Of a stretch of 64,000 nucleotides of DNA, positions 56,287 to 64,000 are shown piece after piece; position 1 is the stretch's first letter, and each line of letters begins with the position of its first letter. Below the pieces are notes generated by a model that saw nothing but the letters and a program-made list of their open reading frames with translations, ran no database searches and was not told where the DNA came from. Where the stretch lies: positions 3,410,001-3,474,000 of the forward strand of contig NZ_CP168496.1 in the NCBI RefSeq assembly GCF_042944905.1, in the 5' to 3' direction. Both the position numbers and the translations under genes were made by a program. The stretch is from Psychrobacillus sp042944905. Lineage in GTDB: Bacteria > Bacillota > Bacilli > Bacillales_A > Planococcaceae.

Positions 56287-56343
56287 TTTTTACGTATAAT
56301 ATATAGAAATACTGGAAATTTTATGCGAAGGTGGTGTTCTTTA

Positions 56344-57246
56344 TTGAAAAACAAATGGTTTTGGGGTGTTATTATTGTCGTTCTTGCCAGCTGGGTTGGT
56401 AACATTATTTATTTTCAAACAAAGCAATTAAGTGAACCAATCATATTTAACGCTTATATTGATAGACCTGCTTTTGAACGCACGAGTTTTTCCCTTCCTT
56501 ATTTGACTAATAAAATAGATATAGTGCAATTGGAAAGTCTTTTAGTTGATGGATACACTTATTCAAATGAACAAAGATTCTCTCCTTGGTTTAACGAGCC
56601 TTCCAACCAATCATATATACAGGAGTTTACGCATCATTTTTTAAAGGAAGCAACCTTCACTTTAGATGAACAAGATTTAAAACGTTTGCAAGAAAGTATT
56701 CAAACCAATAGATTGTTTGCTCGTTTCACAAACGGTCAAGTTGTCCCTGTTCAAGTAGATAAGCTAAATTTCACCCCAAATGTAACGGATGAAACGATAT
56801 TTACCAATACCGGCTCTTTTTCTAGCAACCAAGGAATACAGGGGAATTACCTAGAAGTAGTAGAATCCGCTACTATGAATTCTATTGAGCTTCCAGAAGC
56901 AATTCAAAAACAGTTCGATTTAAAAATAATACTACTAAAAAACACTCCTACGAATAGTACAAAAGTTAAAGACATCTTCAATTCTGATTGGTTAGAGATG
57001 GATGCTCCTCTTTATAGTGATATAGAGTGGCCACTGCTAATAGAAGCGGGAGATTCAGTTGCGCTAGTTTTTCATACCAAAGATGAAATAGAAAATGTGG
57101 AATACATATCAGCTTTACAAGAATGGGCTGGAAAAACTTTAAATGGAAAAGCAGTTAGTTATCATATTCTCATTCAAAATGATCTATATCTTACACAAGA
57201 TCAAGTAAACACCGTTATAAAGAAAGCGAGGGGTGAAGCGAAATGA
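56344..57246 (+). CDS. Membrane-anchored extracytoplasmic protein, unknown
   Basis: 300 residues from a TTG seven bases after AAGGTGGTG. One N-terminal helix (WFWGVIIVVLASWVGNIIYF) then a ~275-residue domain predicted outside the membrane, with no cysteine and no recognised motif. It overlaps the next gene by four bases (ATGA), so the two are translated together. Function unknown. Confidence 0.7.
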   Translation: MKNKWFWGVIIVVLASWVGNIIYFQTKQLSEPIIFNAYIDRPAFERTSFSLPYLTNKIDIVQLESLLVDGYTYSNEQRFSPWFNEPSNQSYIQEFTHHFLKEATFTLDEQDLKRLQESIQTNRLFARFTNGQVVPVQVDKLNFTPNVTDETIFTNTGSFSSNQGIQGNYLEVVESATMNSIELPEAIQKQFDLKIILLKNTPTNSTKVKDIFNSDWLEMDAPLYSDIEWPLLIEAGDSVALVFHTKDEIENVEYISALQEWAGKTLNGKAVSYHILIQNDLYLTQDQVNTVIKKARGEAK

Positions 57247-57806
57247 GAGATGGATTCAAGCAGCTAATCATTGGATTTCTTTTCGTACTTATAAAAATTC
57301 ATATTGTAGTAGATCTTTTACCGGACTTTTTAGGTTATATTTTCATTTATAACGGCATAAAACAGATTGCTACTTTATCCTCTCAATCTTATGAGAAATT
57401 AAAAATCCTTTCAATTATTTTAGTAATTGCTTCTATACCCAACTTTTTCTTGAATGATCAAGTAATTCAACAAAGTGGATGGTTTAGTTACTATCCTATA
57501 TTTCTTAGTTTACTAAAAGTGATTCTCGTCTATTTCTTGTTTGACTTACTCCGAAGCGTTGCAAAGTTGCTACCTTCTAATGATGCACTGCAGGCAACGA
57601 ATCGAATGTATACATGGTATTTAACAATAGTTCTTGGTTCATTGTTTGTTCAATCTCTTTTGATGAATTTTCCGATTAATATTGCATTTTCTGCAATGAT
57701 TTTCATCGTTATATCAGTTCTGGTTATTGAGATTTCTTTTCTTGTCTATCTTCGAAATATGCAGAAGCGATTTCCAAGTGATGGAATTCTCAATACATAT
57801 ACTTAA
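57243..57806 (+). CDS. Five-helix integral membrane protein, unknown
   Basis: 187 residues, about five hydrophobic helices (LIIGFLFVLIKIHIVVDLLPDFLG, LSIILVIASIPNFFL, PIFLSLLKVILVYFLF, YLTIVLGSLFVQSLLM, IAFSAMIFIVISVLVIEISFLVYL). The HIVVDLLPDFLGYIFIYNG segment is a feature I associate with an uncharacterised Bacillus membrane family. Coupled to the preceding extracytoplasmic protein, which is likely its partner. Confidence 0.7.
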   Translation: MRDGFKQLIIGFLFVLIKIHIVVDLLPDFLGYIFIYNGIKQIATLSSQSYEKLKILSIILVIASIPNFFLNDQVIQQSGWFSYYPIFLSLLKVILVYFLFDLLRSVAKLLPSNDALQATNRMYTWYLTIVLGSLFVQSLLMNFPINIAFSAMIFIVISVLVIEISFLVYLRNMQKRFPSDGILNTYT

Positions 57807-57810
57807 AAAA

Positions 57811-57844
57811 GGCCGTCTCCATCATAGTTGACTTGGAGACGGCC
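57811..57844 (+). terminator. Terminator of the two-gene membrane unit
   Basis: GGCCGTCTCC and GGAGACGGCC, a perfect 10-bp stem followed by CTTTT; A-run on the other side. Confidence 0.88.
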
Positions 57845-57892
57845 CTTTTAGCTATACGGTCAGAAATTTTCCCTTGTAATTGAGATCTAAAA

Positions 57893-57922
57893 GAAAAGCT
57901 GCCCTGAATAGGACAGCTTTTC
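57893..57922 (-). terminator. Terminator of the tcyP-type gene
   Basis: GAAAAGCTGCCC and GGACAGCTTTTC (12 bp, one wobble/mismatch), followed by TTTTAG on the minus strand; it sits 12 bases beyond the tcyP stop. Confidence 0.85.
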
Positions 57923-57933
57923 TTAATTTATTT

Positions 57934-59325
57934 TTATGCTTCAACTGTCTGTGTTTCTATCGGTGCGTTGTACATCTCTTTGTCCAATTCGCCCGTGATA
58001 GCAGCAGTCGCTACGCCGGCTGTCATTGCTCCGCTTACGTTTACAGCTGTACGACCCATATCAATTAGTGGTTCAACAGAAACAAGTAAACCTGCTAAAG
58101 CAACTGGTAAATTTAATGCCGAAAGTACAAGAATTGCAGCAAATGTTGCTCCTCCGCCTACTCCAGCTACTCCAAACGAGCTAATTGCCACAATAGCAAC
58201 TACAGTAAGAATAAACATTGGATCTAACGGATTAATACCTTGAGATGGTGCAATCATAAATGCAAGCATCGCTGGATAAACGCCTGCACATCCGTTTTGG
58301 CCAATAGACAAACCAAAAGATCCGGAGAAGTTAGCAATTCCTTCTGAAACACCAAGTTTATTTGTTTGCGTATTTATATTAATGGGTAAAGTACCTGCAC
58401 TTGAACGTGAAGTGAATGCAAACAATAAAGGCTCTGCTGCTTTTTTCACATATGTTACTGGATTTAACCCAGATAGTGTAATGATTAATAAGTGAATCGC
58501 AAACATAACCGCCAATGCGACATATGAGGCAATCACGAATTTTCCTAAGTTAAATATGGCCGCAAAATCGGATGTTGCAACTGTTCTTGCCATAATTGCT
58601 AGGATTCCGTATGGCGTTAAGCGAAGTACAATTTTCACAACACTCATTACAAGCGAGTATATTGCATCTATTCCTTTTTTTATTGTTGTAGCAGTTTCCA
58701 CTTCTTTACGAGCTACTCCCAGGTATGCAAAGCCTAAAAATGCGGCAAATATTACGACGCCAATAGTTGATGTTGGACGAGCCCCCGTGAAATCTAAAAA
58801 CGGATTAGCTGGTAGTAAATCAAGCATTTGCTGAGGAAGCGTTTTATCTGCTACTTCTGCAGATCGACCTTCGATATATTCAGCTCGTGCAGATTCTGCG
58901 TCTCCATGCACAATTTGATCTGCATTTAAATCAAATATTGCAGCTGAACTTATTCCAACAACTGCTGCTATTGCCGTTGTTCCTATTAATATACTAAGAA
59001 TAATAGCTGCCATCTTCCCAAAGTTTTTACCAATAGTAAGCTTAGTAAATGCTCCTAGAATTGAAATAAATACTAAGGGCATCACAATCATTTGTAGTAA
59101 TTTAACCTAACCTGTACCGATTAAGTTATACCATTCAATTGAACTTGCTAATATTTCGGATGTGACACCATATATAAAGTGTAATGCTAAACCTAACGCT
59201 ACCCCTAACCCTAAGGCTGTAAATACTGTTTTAGAGAATGAAATATGTTTCTTTTGCATAACAATCAAAACCCCAACAAACACTAATAATGCTATTACGT
59301 TAAGTATAATAAATAGTAAATTCAT
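57934..59325 (-). pseudogene. tcyP: TcyP-type sodium/cystine symporter with in-frame amber codon
   Basis: A single reading frame of 463 codons, the length of B. subtilis TcyP, is interrupted only at codon 73 by TAG (59107-59109). Before it: MNLLFIILNVIALLVFVGVLIVMQKKHISFS to WYNLIGTG. After it: VKLLQMIVMPLVFISILGAFTKL in the same frame, and the full dicarboxylate/cystine symporter core (SSAGTLPININTQTNKLGVSEGI, GVAGVGGGATFAAILVLSAL). The family has Tyr at this point (GYVKLLQMIVMPL). Promoter and terminator are intact. As read it gives a 72-residue fragment; an internal ATG (59091) could yield 385 residues lacking the first two helices. It imports L-cystine in B. subtilis. Confidence 0.85.
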
Positions 59326-59355
59326 ATGTATTCCTCCATTTTTGCTGATTTACAA

Positions 59356-59384
59356 ATATTAATTCATTTATTCCTATCGGTCAA
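59356..59384 (-). promoter_or_regulatory. Promoter of the tcyP-type gene
   Basis: On the minus strand TTGACC (59379-59384), 17-base spacer, TAATAT (59356-59361), with a TGGAGG ribosome site before the ATG. No CymR or T-box element recognised. Confidence 0.8.
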
Positions 59385-59471
59385 GTAGGTTTTTAGATTT
59401 TATTACTTTTTAGGTGTTCCTTCATTCTTCTCAACAAATCAGCTATACTTATGACAAGTGGAGGTGTAAAC

Positions 59472-60926
59472 TTGGCTGCAAGTATTTTAAGTTTCATCAT
59501 TTCAGGTGTTATCATTTTAAATATTTTCCTTGCCATCGCATTAATATTTTTAGAAAGAAGAGATGCTTCTTCTACGTGGGCTTGGATTATGGTTTTATTC
59601 TTTATACCTATCTTAGGGTTTGGGATTTATTTGTTATTTGGTAGAAAATTGCGTAAAAAACACTTATTTCGCTGGGAAGGTAAAAACAAAATTGGTATCG
59701 ATAAACTAATTGATTTTCAAATGGAAGCAATTGAAAATGATACGTTTGACTTCCGTTTAGACGATACAAGTCATTATAAAGAGTTAATCATCATGCATTT
59801 GAATAATAATCACGCTGTGTTAACGCAAGATAATCATGTAGAAATCTTCACTGATGGACGTAAAAAGTTTGATGCCCTTTTACTTGATTTAGAAAATGCT
59901 AAAGATCATATTCATATTCAATATTATATCTTCCGCCTAGATCATCTTGGACAGCAAATATATGACGTGCTTTTAGCAAAAGCACAACAAGGTGTAAAAG
60001 TGCGAATTTTATACGACGATACAGGATCGCGTTCTTTAAGGAGAAGGCATTTTAAAGAGTTAATTGAATTGGGTGGACGAGTAGAAGCCTTCTTCCCTGC
60101 AATTTTCCCTTTAATTAATCCACGTATGAATTATCGAAATCACCGAAAAATTGTTGTAATTGATGGTCGTATTGGCTATATTGGTGGATTCAATGTGGGA
60201 GATGAGTACCTTGGCTTAAATAAACGATTTGGGTATTGGCGTGACACCCATTTACGTATCGAAGGAAGTGCCGTTCATCCACTCCAAACTCGCTTTTTGC
60301 TCGATTGGAACCAAGCTTCGGCCGAACACGACATTGAATACTCAGATATATTCTTTCCCGCTATTCCGCTGAAAGGTTCCGTAGGTGTGCAGATTGTTTC
60401 TAGTGGACCAGATTCCGAATGGGAACAAATAAAAAATGGCTATCTGAAGTTAATTATGATGGCGAAAAAATATATCTACATTCAAACACCTTATTTCATC
60501 CCAGATGCAAGCTTTATGGATACACTCCGCATTGCGTGTTTGTCTGGTATTGATGTACGAATTATGATTCCTAACAAACCAGACCATATTTTCGTTTATT
60601 GGGCTACGTATTCTTATGTAGGAGAATTAATTAAAGCAGGGGCAAAAGTGTATATTTATCAAAATGGCTTTTTGCATACGAAAATGATTGTGATCGATGA
60701 CGAAGCATCTACTGTCGGGACCGCAAATCTGGATGTTCGCAGTTTTAAGCTAAATTTCGAAGTTAATGCATTTATCTATGATCGCGAAACATCACATGAA
60801 CTTGCCGAGCTTTTCGAGGAAGATATGAAATTATCTACCGTGTTAACTTGGGAATTATATGAGAATAGATCTCGTAAAATTAAATTTAAAGAGTCTCTCG
60901 CACGGCTACTTTCACCAATATTATGA
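59472..60926 (+). CDS. cls: Cardiolipin synthase
   Basis: 484 residues from the TTG seven bases after GGAGG; two N-terminal membrane helices (about 5-27 and 37-57), then two phospholipase D motifs: HRKIVVIDGRIGYIGGFNVGDEY (about 218-240) and HTKMIVIDDEASTVGTANLDVRS (about 400-422). Both HKD triads are intact. It condenses two phosphatidylglycerols into cardiolipin. Length agrees with B. subtilis ClsA. Single gene; a dispersed repeat follows the stop. Confidence 0.95.
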   Translation: MAASILSFIISGVIILNIFLAIALIFLERRDASSTWAWIMVLFFIPILGFGIYLLFGRKLRKKHLFRWEGKNKIGIDKLIDFQMEAIENDTFDFRLDDTSHYKELIIMHLNNNHAVLTQDNHVEIFTDGRKKFDALLLDLENAKDHIHIQYYIFRLDHLGQQIYDVLLAKAQQGVKVRILYDDTGSRSLRRRHFKELIELGGRVEAFFPAIFPLINPRMNYRNHRKIVVIDGRIGYIGGFNVGDEYLGLNKRFGYWRDTHLRIEGSAVHPLQTRFLLDWNQASAEHDIEYSDIFFPAIPLKGSVGVQIVSSGPDSEWEQIKNGYLKLIMMAKKYIYIQTPYFIPDASFMDTLRIACLSGIDVRIMIPNKPDHIFVYWATYSYVGELIKAGAKVYIYQNGFLHTKMIVIDDEASTVGTANLDVRSFKLNFEVNAFIYDRETSHELAELFEEDMKLSTVLTWELYENRSRKIKFKESLARLLSPIL

Positions 60927-60930
60927 GAAA

Positions 60931-60953
60931 AGCGCAAGCGTCCTTTAAGTGCA
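60931..60953 (+). repeat. Dispersed repeat after cls
   Basis: AAGCGCAAGCGTCCTTTAAG then GTGCAT, the second copy of the element after rodA (51123-51145), again immediately after a stop codon. Confidence 0.7.
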
Positions 60954-61454
60954 TTTTGCCTTCTCTATTTCTAGAGTGCTTTGGACGAAACATCAACAAC
61001 ACTATTACCGTTGGAAGATGTTTGTCCGTCCCCCTCTTGAAATAGGAAGAGATAAAGTACTTAAGGTTTAGATAATGAGAGAATAAATCCTTTCCTATAC
61101 TTTTAAAAGCGGACGAAGATACAATTTCGTCCGCTCAGCGCTTCTTTATTAATAGATGACTAACTATTTCTTTTTAGTGCCAAGACTAATTACAATATGC
61201 TTTTTAGAATTCAAGAGTTGCATAACCAGGTGCACTTATTAACAATTTATGGTACCTCGAAACCAATTCACCTTAAAGTGAGAGCTATTGCACTAGGCCC
61301 GAGACTAATTGGAAGACATTGAAAAATAGCGTGTGAGATAAAGCTATAAATTAAGCTACTTCAATAAATGACGTTTAAATAGTAAGTTTTACAAAACACC
61401 ACGGATACCGGATTTCTAGTATATCAATTTCATATTTGCTTAGCTTTTAAAAAA
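60954..61454. other. Non-coding region between cls and vanY
   Basis: About 500 bases. It holds the hairpin at 61108-61135 and no supported gene. A 41-codon frame at 61197-61322 has no ribosome site. Confidence 0.5.
61108..61135. other. Strong hairpin in the cls-vanY spacer
   Basis: AGCGGACGAA and TTCGTCCGCT, a perfect 10-bp stem with an 8-base loop but no clean T-run, so a terminator role is doubtful. Confidence 0.55.
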
Positions 61455-61478
61455 AGGTTTTCGCTTATGCGAAAACCT
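61455..61478 (-). terminator. Terminator of the vanY-type gene
   Basis: AGGTTTTCGC-TTAT-GCGAAAACCT followed by T6-7 on the minus strand, 7 bases after the stop. Confidence 0.93.
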
Positions 61479-61484
61479 ATTTTC

Positions 61485-62336
61485 TTAAATACCTAAATAT
61501 TCTTCTAATGTCGTTCCAGCATCAAACACTTCTTTCGCCAGTTGTTTCCCAACATAGCGGAAATGCCACGGCTCGTACATATAGCCCGTTATTTTTTCTT
61601 TGTCTTTTGGATATCTCATAATAAAACCATATTTATAGGCATTTACTGCAATCCATTTCCCTGCTTCCGTTTCCCCAAAGCTTTCACGTGCAAAATGCTG
61701 CTCGAAATGTTTCTCTCCTATATCAAATGCAAGACCAGATTGATGTTCAGAGAATCCTGGACGTGCACTATATCGATCCGCTGCTTCTTGACCGTCATGG
61801 CTTACATATCTTTCATAAAGCGTAGTTTGGTATTCAAAGGAACGGTATGTACTGAATGCAACAAGTTCATATCCTGAAAGCTTAGCTTCTGCTGCCATTT
61901 CTTCAAACGCTTCTCTTCCCTCTTTACTTTCTCCAGGGGCAAATGTAGAAGGGAGAGGATATTTTTTACTGGCAATTAGTACCCCGTCCACATACTTTGG
62001 TTCCGTTGGTAACGTTTCGTGGCCTTCATATCCTTTAGGTCCGGACATGTCGATTTCAGGCTCTTCAACTACCGGTTTTTCCACTTTAGGGGTTTCTTCT
62101 ACTGCTTTTTCTCCTGCCAGTTCATCTACAGTTGAATTCTCACCCTTTTGCTCCAACTCAGGCTCTTCCACTTGATTAGATAAACCTAATGCAGTCATAC
62201 TCTTATCTATATTCCAATCATTTATTCCTATCCAAACAACGATTGCTCCTATTAATAACGCTGCAATTGATCCGCCAACAATGTATGGCCACTTCTTTTG
62301 TTTTTTCTGTTTTAATAAACTCTGTCTAGATTTCAT
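61485..62336 (-). CDS. VanY-type D-Ala-D-Ala carboxypeptidase (M15B)
   Basis: 283 residues from the ATG at 62336 (AAGGAAG upstream). One N-terminal membrane anchor (WPYIVGGSIAALLIGAIVVWIGI), an acidic Glu/Pro linker (about 50-110), then the peptidase M15B domain with the zinc motif GFSEHQSGLAFDIG (His, Asp) and the second ligand EPWHFRYVG. It trims the terminal D-Ala from peptidoglycan stem peptides outside the membrane. Similar anchored enzymes occur in many Bacillales and do not indicate a vancomycin-resistance cluster. Confidence 0.92.
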   Translation of the reverse strand: MKSRQSLLKQKKQKKWPYIVGGSIAALLIGAIVVWIGINDWNIDKSMTALGLSNQVEEPELEQKGENSTVDELAGEKAVEETPKVEKPVVEEPEIDMSGPKGYEGHETLPTEPKYVDGVLIASKKYPLPSTFAPGESKEGREAFEEMAAEAKLSGYELVAFSTYRSFEYQTTLYERYVSHDGQEAADRYSARPGFSEHQSGLAFDIGEKHFEQHFARESFGETEAGKWIAVNAYKYGFIMRYPKDKEKITGYMYEPWHFRYVGKQLAKEVFDAGTTLEEYLGI

Positions 62337-62411
62337 GGTCTTCCTTCTTTCCAATAACGATACTACTAGTTTAACACTTTTCCTATAAAACTACATGGAA
62401 AAACAAAAAAA

Positions 62412-62437
62412 CGCGCTACCTTTTTATGGGTAACACG
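62412..62437 (-). terminator. Terminator of the 81-residue gene
   Basis: CGCGCTACC and GGTAACACG arms (9 bp with wobbles), followed by TTTTTTTG on the minus strand. Confidence 0.85.
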
Positions 62438-62455
62438 CAAATATAATAGGGAACT

Positions 62456-62701
62456 TTAAAATAGAATAATGCCTAAAATGACGAAGAATAATACAGCAAA
62501 TACAATGGCCATAACCTTCATCCACTTCGCCTCACGGACGTATCCTTTTTCTTTAAAACTCACAGCCCGGTATCCGTTACTTAAAGTAAATATAGCAGTC
62601 ATGAAAAGAACAGCCATATTAAGATTCCCCAAAATAATGAAAACCAACGAGGCAATAGCTGCTGCAACAATAACTATCCCGATAATCCAATTTTTCTTCA
62701 T
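62456..62701 (-). CDS. Small membrane protein, unknown
   Basis: 81 residues with three hydrophobic helices (WIIGIVIVAAAIASLVFIILG, MAVLFMTAIFTLSNGY, VMAIVFAVLFFVILGIILF) and a basic middle loop (KEKGYVREAKWMK). AGAGGTG ribosome site. Own terminator. Not recognised. Confidence 0.7.
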   Translation of the reverse strand: MKKNWIIGIVIVAAAIASLVFIILGNLNMAVLFMTAIFTLSNGYRAVSFKEKGYVREAKWMKVMAIVFAVLFFVILGIILF

Positions 62702-62721
62702 TTGCTACACCTCTCCATAAA

Positions 62722-62749
62722 AAAACGAAGCTATAAAAAGCTTCGTTTT
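62722..62749 (-). terminator. Terminator of the yidC-type gene
   Basis: AAAACGAAGCT and AGCTTCGTTTT, an 11-bp stem with T7 on the minus strand; it slightly overlaps the stop codon. Confidence 0.93.
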
Positions 62750-63515
62750 AGACAGATTCCTCTGCTTTTTCTGGATGATTCGAATAAAATTTACGCCCTA
62801 AGTATGTTTGGAATATTAAAATAACCCCACCAACTGTCCAATATAACGGCAATGCTGCCATCGAACTGAAGGATATGAACATAATCATAATAGGAGAAAT
62901 ATAAACCATCAATTTCATTTGTTGCTTTTGTTGCTCAGGTACTGTCCATAGTGATACTCTCGCTTGAAGGAAATAAACTGCTCCTGCAATCAGAGTCATC
63001 GCTATATCTGGTGTACCTAAGTTAAACCACAAGAAAGGATGTGTTTTGACATCCGCTGAGTGCGAAATAGCAAAGTATAATCCCATAATAATTGGCATCT
63101 GAATAAGCATTGGTAAACAACCCATGTTAATCGGATTCACACCGTGCTTACGATATAATCCCATCATTTCTTGCTGTAATGCAGCTTGTTCTTCTTTTGA
63201 CTTCGTTGCTTTCAATTTCTTTTGGATGTCGTCCATTTCTGGCTTCAATTTATCCATTTTTACTTTCATACCCTGCTGATTCTTATAGTTTCTAAGCATT
63301 AGTGGCATTAAAGCAAATCGAATAAGTAATGTAATCGCAATGATTGCTAGTCCATAACTTCCATTGAATATTTCACCAAAGAAATTGAGCAAAAAGTTAA
63401 AAGGTCGAACAAAAATATGATAAAAAGTACCATCTTTATTTTCTATTCCGGAACACCCGCTAAGTGCTACTGTCGCGAACACAAGAATAGAAAGCAAACT
63501 TATTTTCTTTTTCAA
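62748..63515 (-). CDS. YidC/Oxa1-family membrane insertase lipoprotein
   Basis: 255 residues from the TTG at 63515 after GAAGGTGA. Lipobox LSGC (Cys21), five membrane helices; core with ITLLIRFALMPLMLRNYKNQQGM (conserved Arg in helix 1), LYRKHGVNPINMGCLPMLIQMPIIMGLYFAI, and GAVYFLQARVSLW. Gram-positive YidC homologues are SpoIIIJ (MisCA) and YqjG (MisCB); its place away from rpmH-rnpA-jag suggests the second copy, YqjG-like. It inserts proteins into the membrane. Confidence 0.9.
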   Translation of the reverse strand: MKKKISLLSILVFATVALSGCSGIENKDGTFYHIFVRPFNFLLNFFGEIFNGSYGLAIIAITLLIRFALMPLMLRNYKNQQGMKVKMDKLKPEMDDIQKKLKATKSKEEQAALQQEMMGLYRKHGVNPINMGCLPMLIQMPIIMGLYFAISHSADVKTHPFLWFNLGTPDIAMTLIAGAVYFLQARVSLWTVPEQQKQQMKLMVYISPIMIMFISFSSMAALPLYWTVGGVILIFQTYLGRKFYSNHPEKAEESV

Positions 63516-63595
63516 TTCATTCACCTTCAATTATTAAGCTATAACGAGTATACCTTACTATGAAGCTATTTATCAAATATTACATGCAGCAAATG

Positions 63596-64000
63596 TTAAA
63601 TTGCTTTATTTTCATTAGGAAAATTATAATTAAAATTCGGATATTCTTGGTGATCCCGAAATTGTTTTGGAGTTAAACCAGTATATTTTTTAAAAATACG
63701 CGTGAAATAACTTTGATTGCAAAAGTGAAAAGAATCGGAAATATCAGAGATGCCCTTATTTGTGTGTCTTAAAAAGTACTGACACTCCTCGACCTTTCGG
63801 ATATTCAAATATTCTACAAGAGTAACTCCAGTATGCTCGCGGAAAATGCGTGATAAATGACTTGCACTAATATTAAATTGGTTAGCAATATTTTCAACAG
63901 TTAAGTTATTCTCAATTTCGTCATTAATAAAAATGATAACTTTGTTGACTGTTTGATGACCAAAAGAAGGTTTTTTTCGTTCTGTTATGACCATTACAAA
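63596..64000 (-). CDS. AraC-family transcriptional regulator, partial at window end
   Basis: At least 132 residues carrying a complete AraC DNA-binding domain with two helix-turn-helix motifs (NNLTVENIANQFNISASHLSRIFREHTG and ISDISDSFHFCNQSYFTRIFKKYTGLTPKQFR). The frame stays open to the window edge, and an ATG at 63994 is only a possible start; AraC proteins usually have an N-terminal ligand domain, so the true start probably lies outside. Confidence 0.85.
   Translation of the reverse strand, partial: FVMVITERKKPSFGHQTVNKVIIFINDEIENNLTVENIANQFNISASHLSRIFREHTGVTLVEYLNIRKVEECQYFLRHTNKGISDISDSFHFCNQSYFTRIFKKYTGLTPKQFRDHQEYPNFNYNFPNENKAI

Noticed and set aside
61197..61322. A 41-codon plus-strand frame in the cls-vanY spacer
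   Set aside because: No Shine-Dalgarno, no terminator directly after it, and no recognisable product.
61485..62336. Vancomycin-resistance cluster suggested by the VanY-type enzyme
   Set aside because: No vanH, vanX or D-lactate ligase is near; Ddl has the Tyr of a D-Ala-D-Ala enzyme. An ordinary wall carboxypeptidase is the better reading.

Overview
The window is AT-rich, low-GC Gram-positive DNA. Its gene order is that of the ydcC-alr-ndoAI-ndoA-rsbRSTUVW-sigB-rsbX-tex-ydcK segment of Bacillus-type chromosomes, extended by acpS, ydbS/ydbT, cshA, murF and ddl. The 16S sequence, the sigma-B operon and the protein sequences point to Bacillales, most likely Planococcaceae/Caryophanaceae (a Psychrobacillus- or Lysinibacillus-like organism). 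The genus is inferred, not proven. This is core chromosome with no prophage, IS element or CRISPR array.

Layout. 1-11.8 kb is a mixed accessory block: a SEC-C protein, a membrane-anchored PstS-like binding protein, a YvbH-like PH protein, an M28 peptidase lipoprotein, a frameshifted TSUP transporter, a PQQ-type sugar dehydrogenase lipoprotein, a GNAT acetyltransferase, a four-gene YtrA-type GntR/ABC operon and a VOC protein. 12.2-28.4 kb holds three head-to-tail rRNA operons on the minus strand (each 16S-23S-5S in transcription order, no spacer tRNAs). 28.6-29.4 kb is an eight-tRNA array (Asn-Glu-Asp-Gln-Lys, then a second promoter, Leu-Arg-Gly) running directly into rrn3. The tRNA-Leu carries an intact, empty ICEBs1-type attB core.

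29.4-40.7 kb is the minus-strand stress and growth-control block: sprT-like, tex, the complete sigma-B partner-switching operon with a sigma-B promoter between rsbU and rsbV, the EndoA (MazF-type) toxin-antitoxin pair, alanine racemase, a YdcC lipoprotein and AcpS. 40.8-49.7 kb has a rhomboid protease, the paired PH-domain proteins YdbS/YdbT, the cold-shock DEAD-box helicase CshA, and a ddl-murF-esterase cell-wall unit.

49.9-64 kb has RodA/FtsW with a possible attenuator leader, a short 45-residue gene, a CBS protein, two MFS exporters, an XRE-TPR regulator divergent from one of them with twin palindromic operators, a two-gene membrane unit of unknown function, a tcyP-type cystine symporter broken by an in-frame amber codon, cardiolipin synthase, a VanY-type DD-carboxypeptidase, a small membrane protein, a second YidC-type insertase and an AraC-type regulator cut by the window end.

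The most unusual points are the two single-lesion transporter genes (tcyP amber, TSUP frameshift); the triple rrn array, whose third unit has no rrn promoter and appears to be driven by the tRNA promoters; the conserved vacant ICE attachment core; the twin GTTTAAT-N3-ATTAAAC operators; and compensating base changes between rrn copies.
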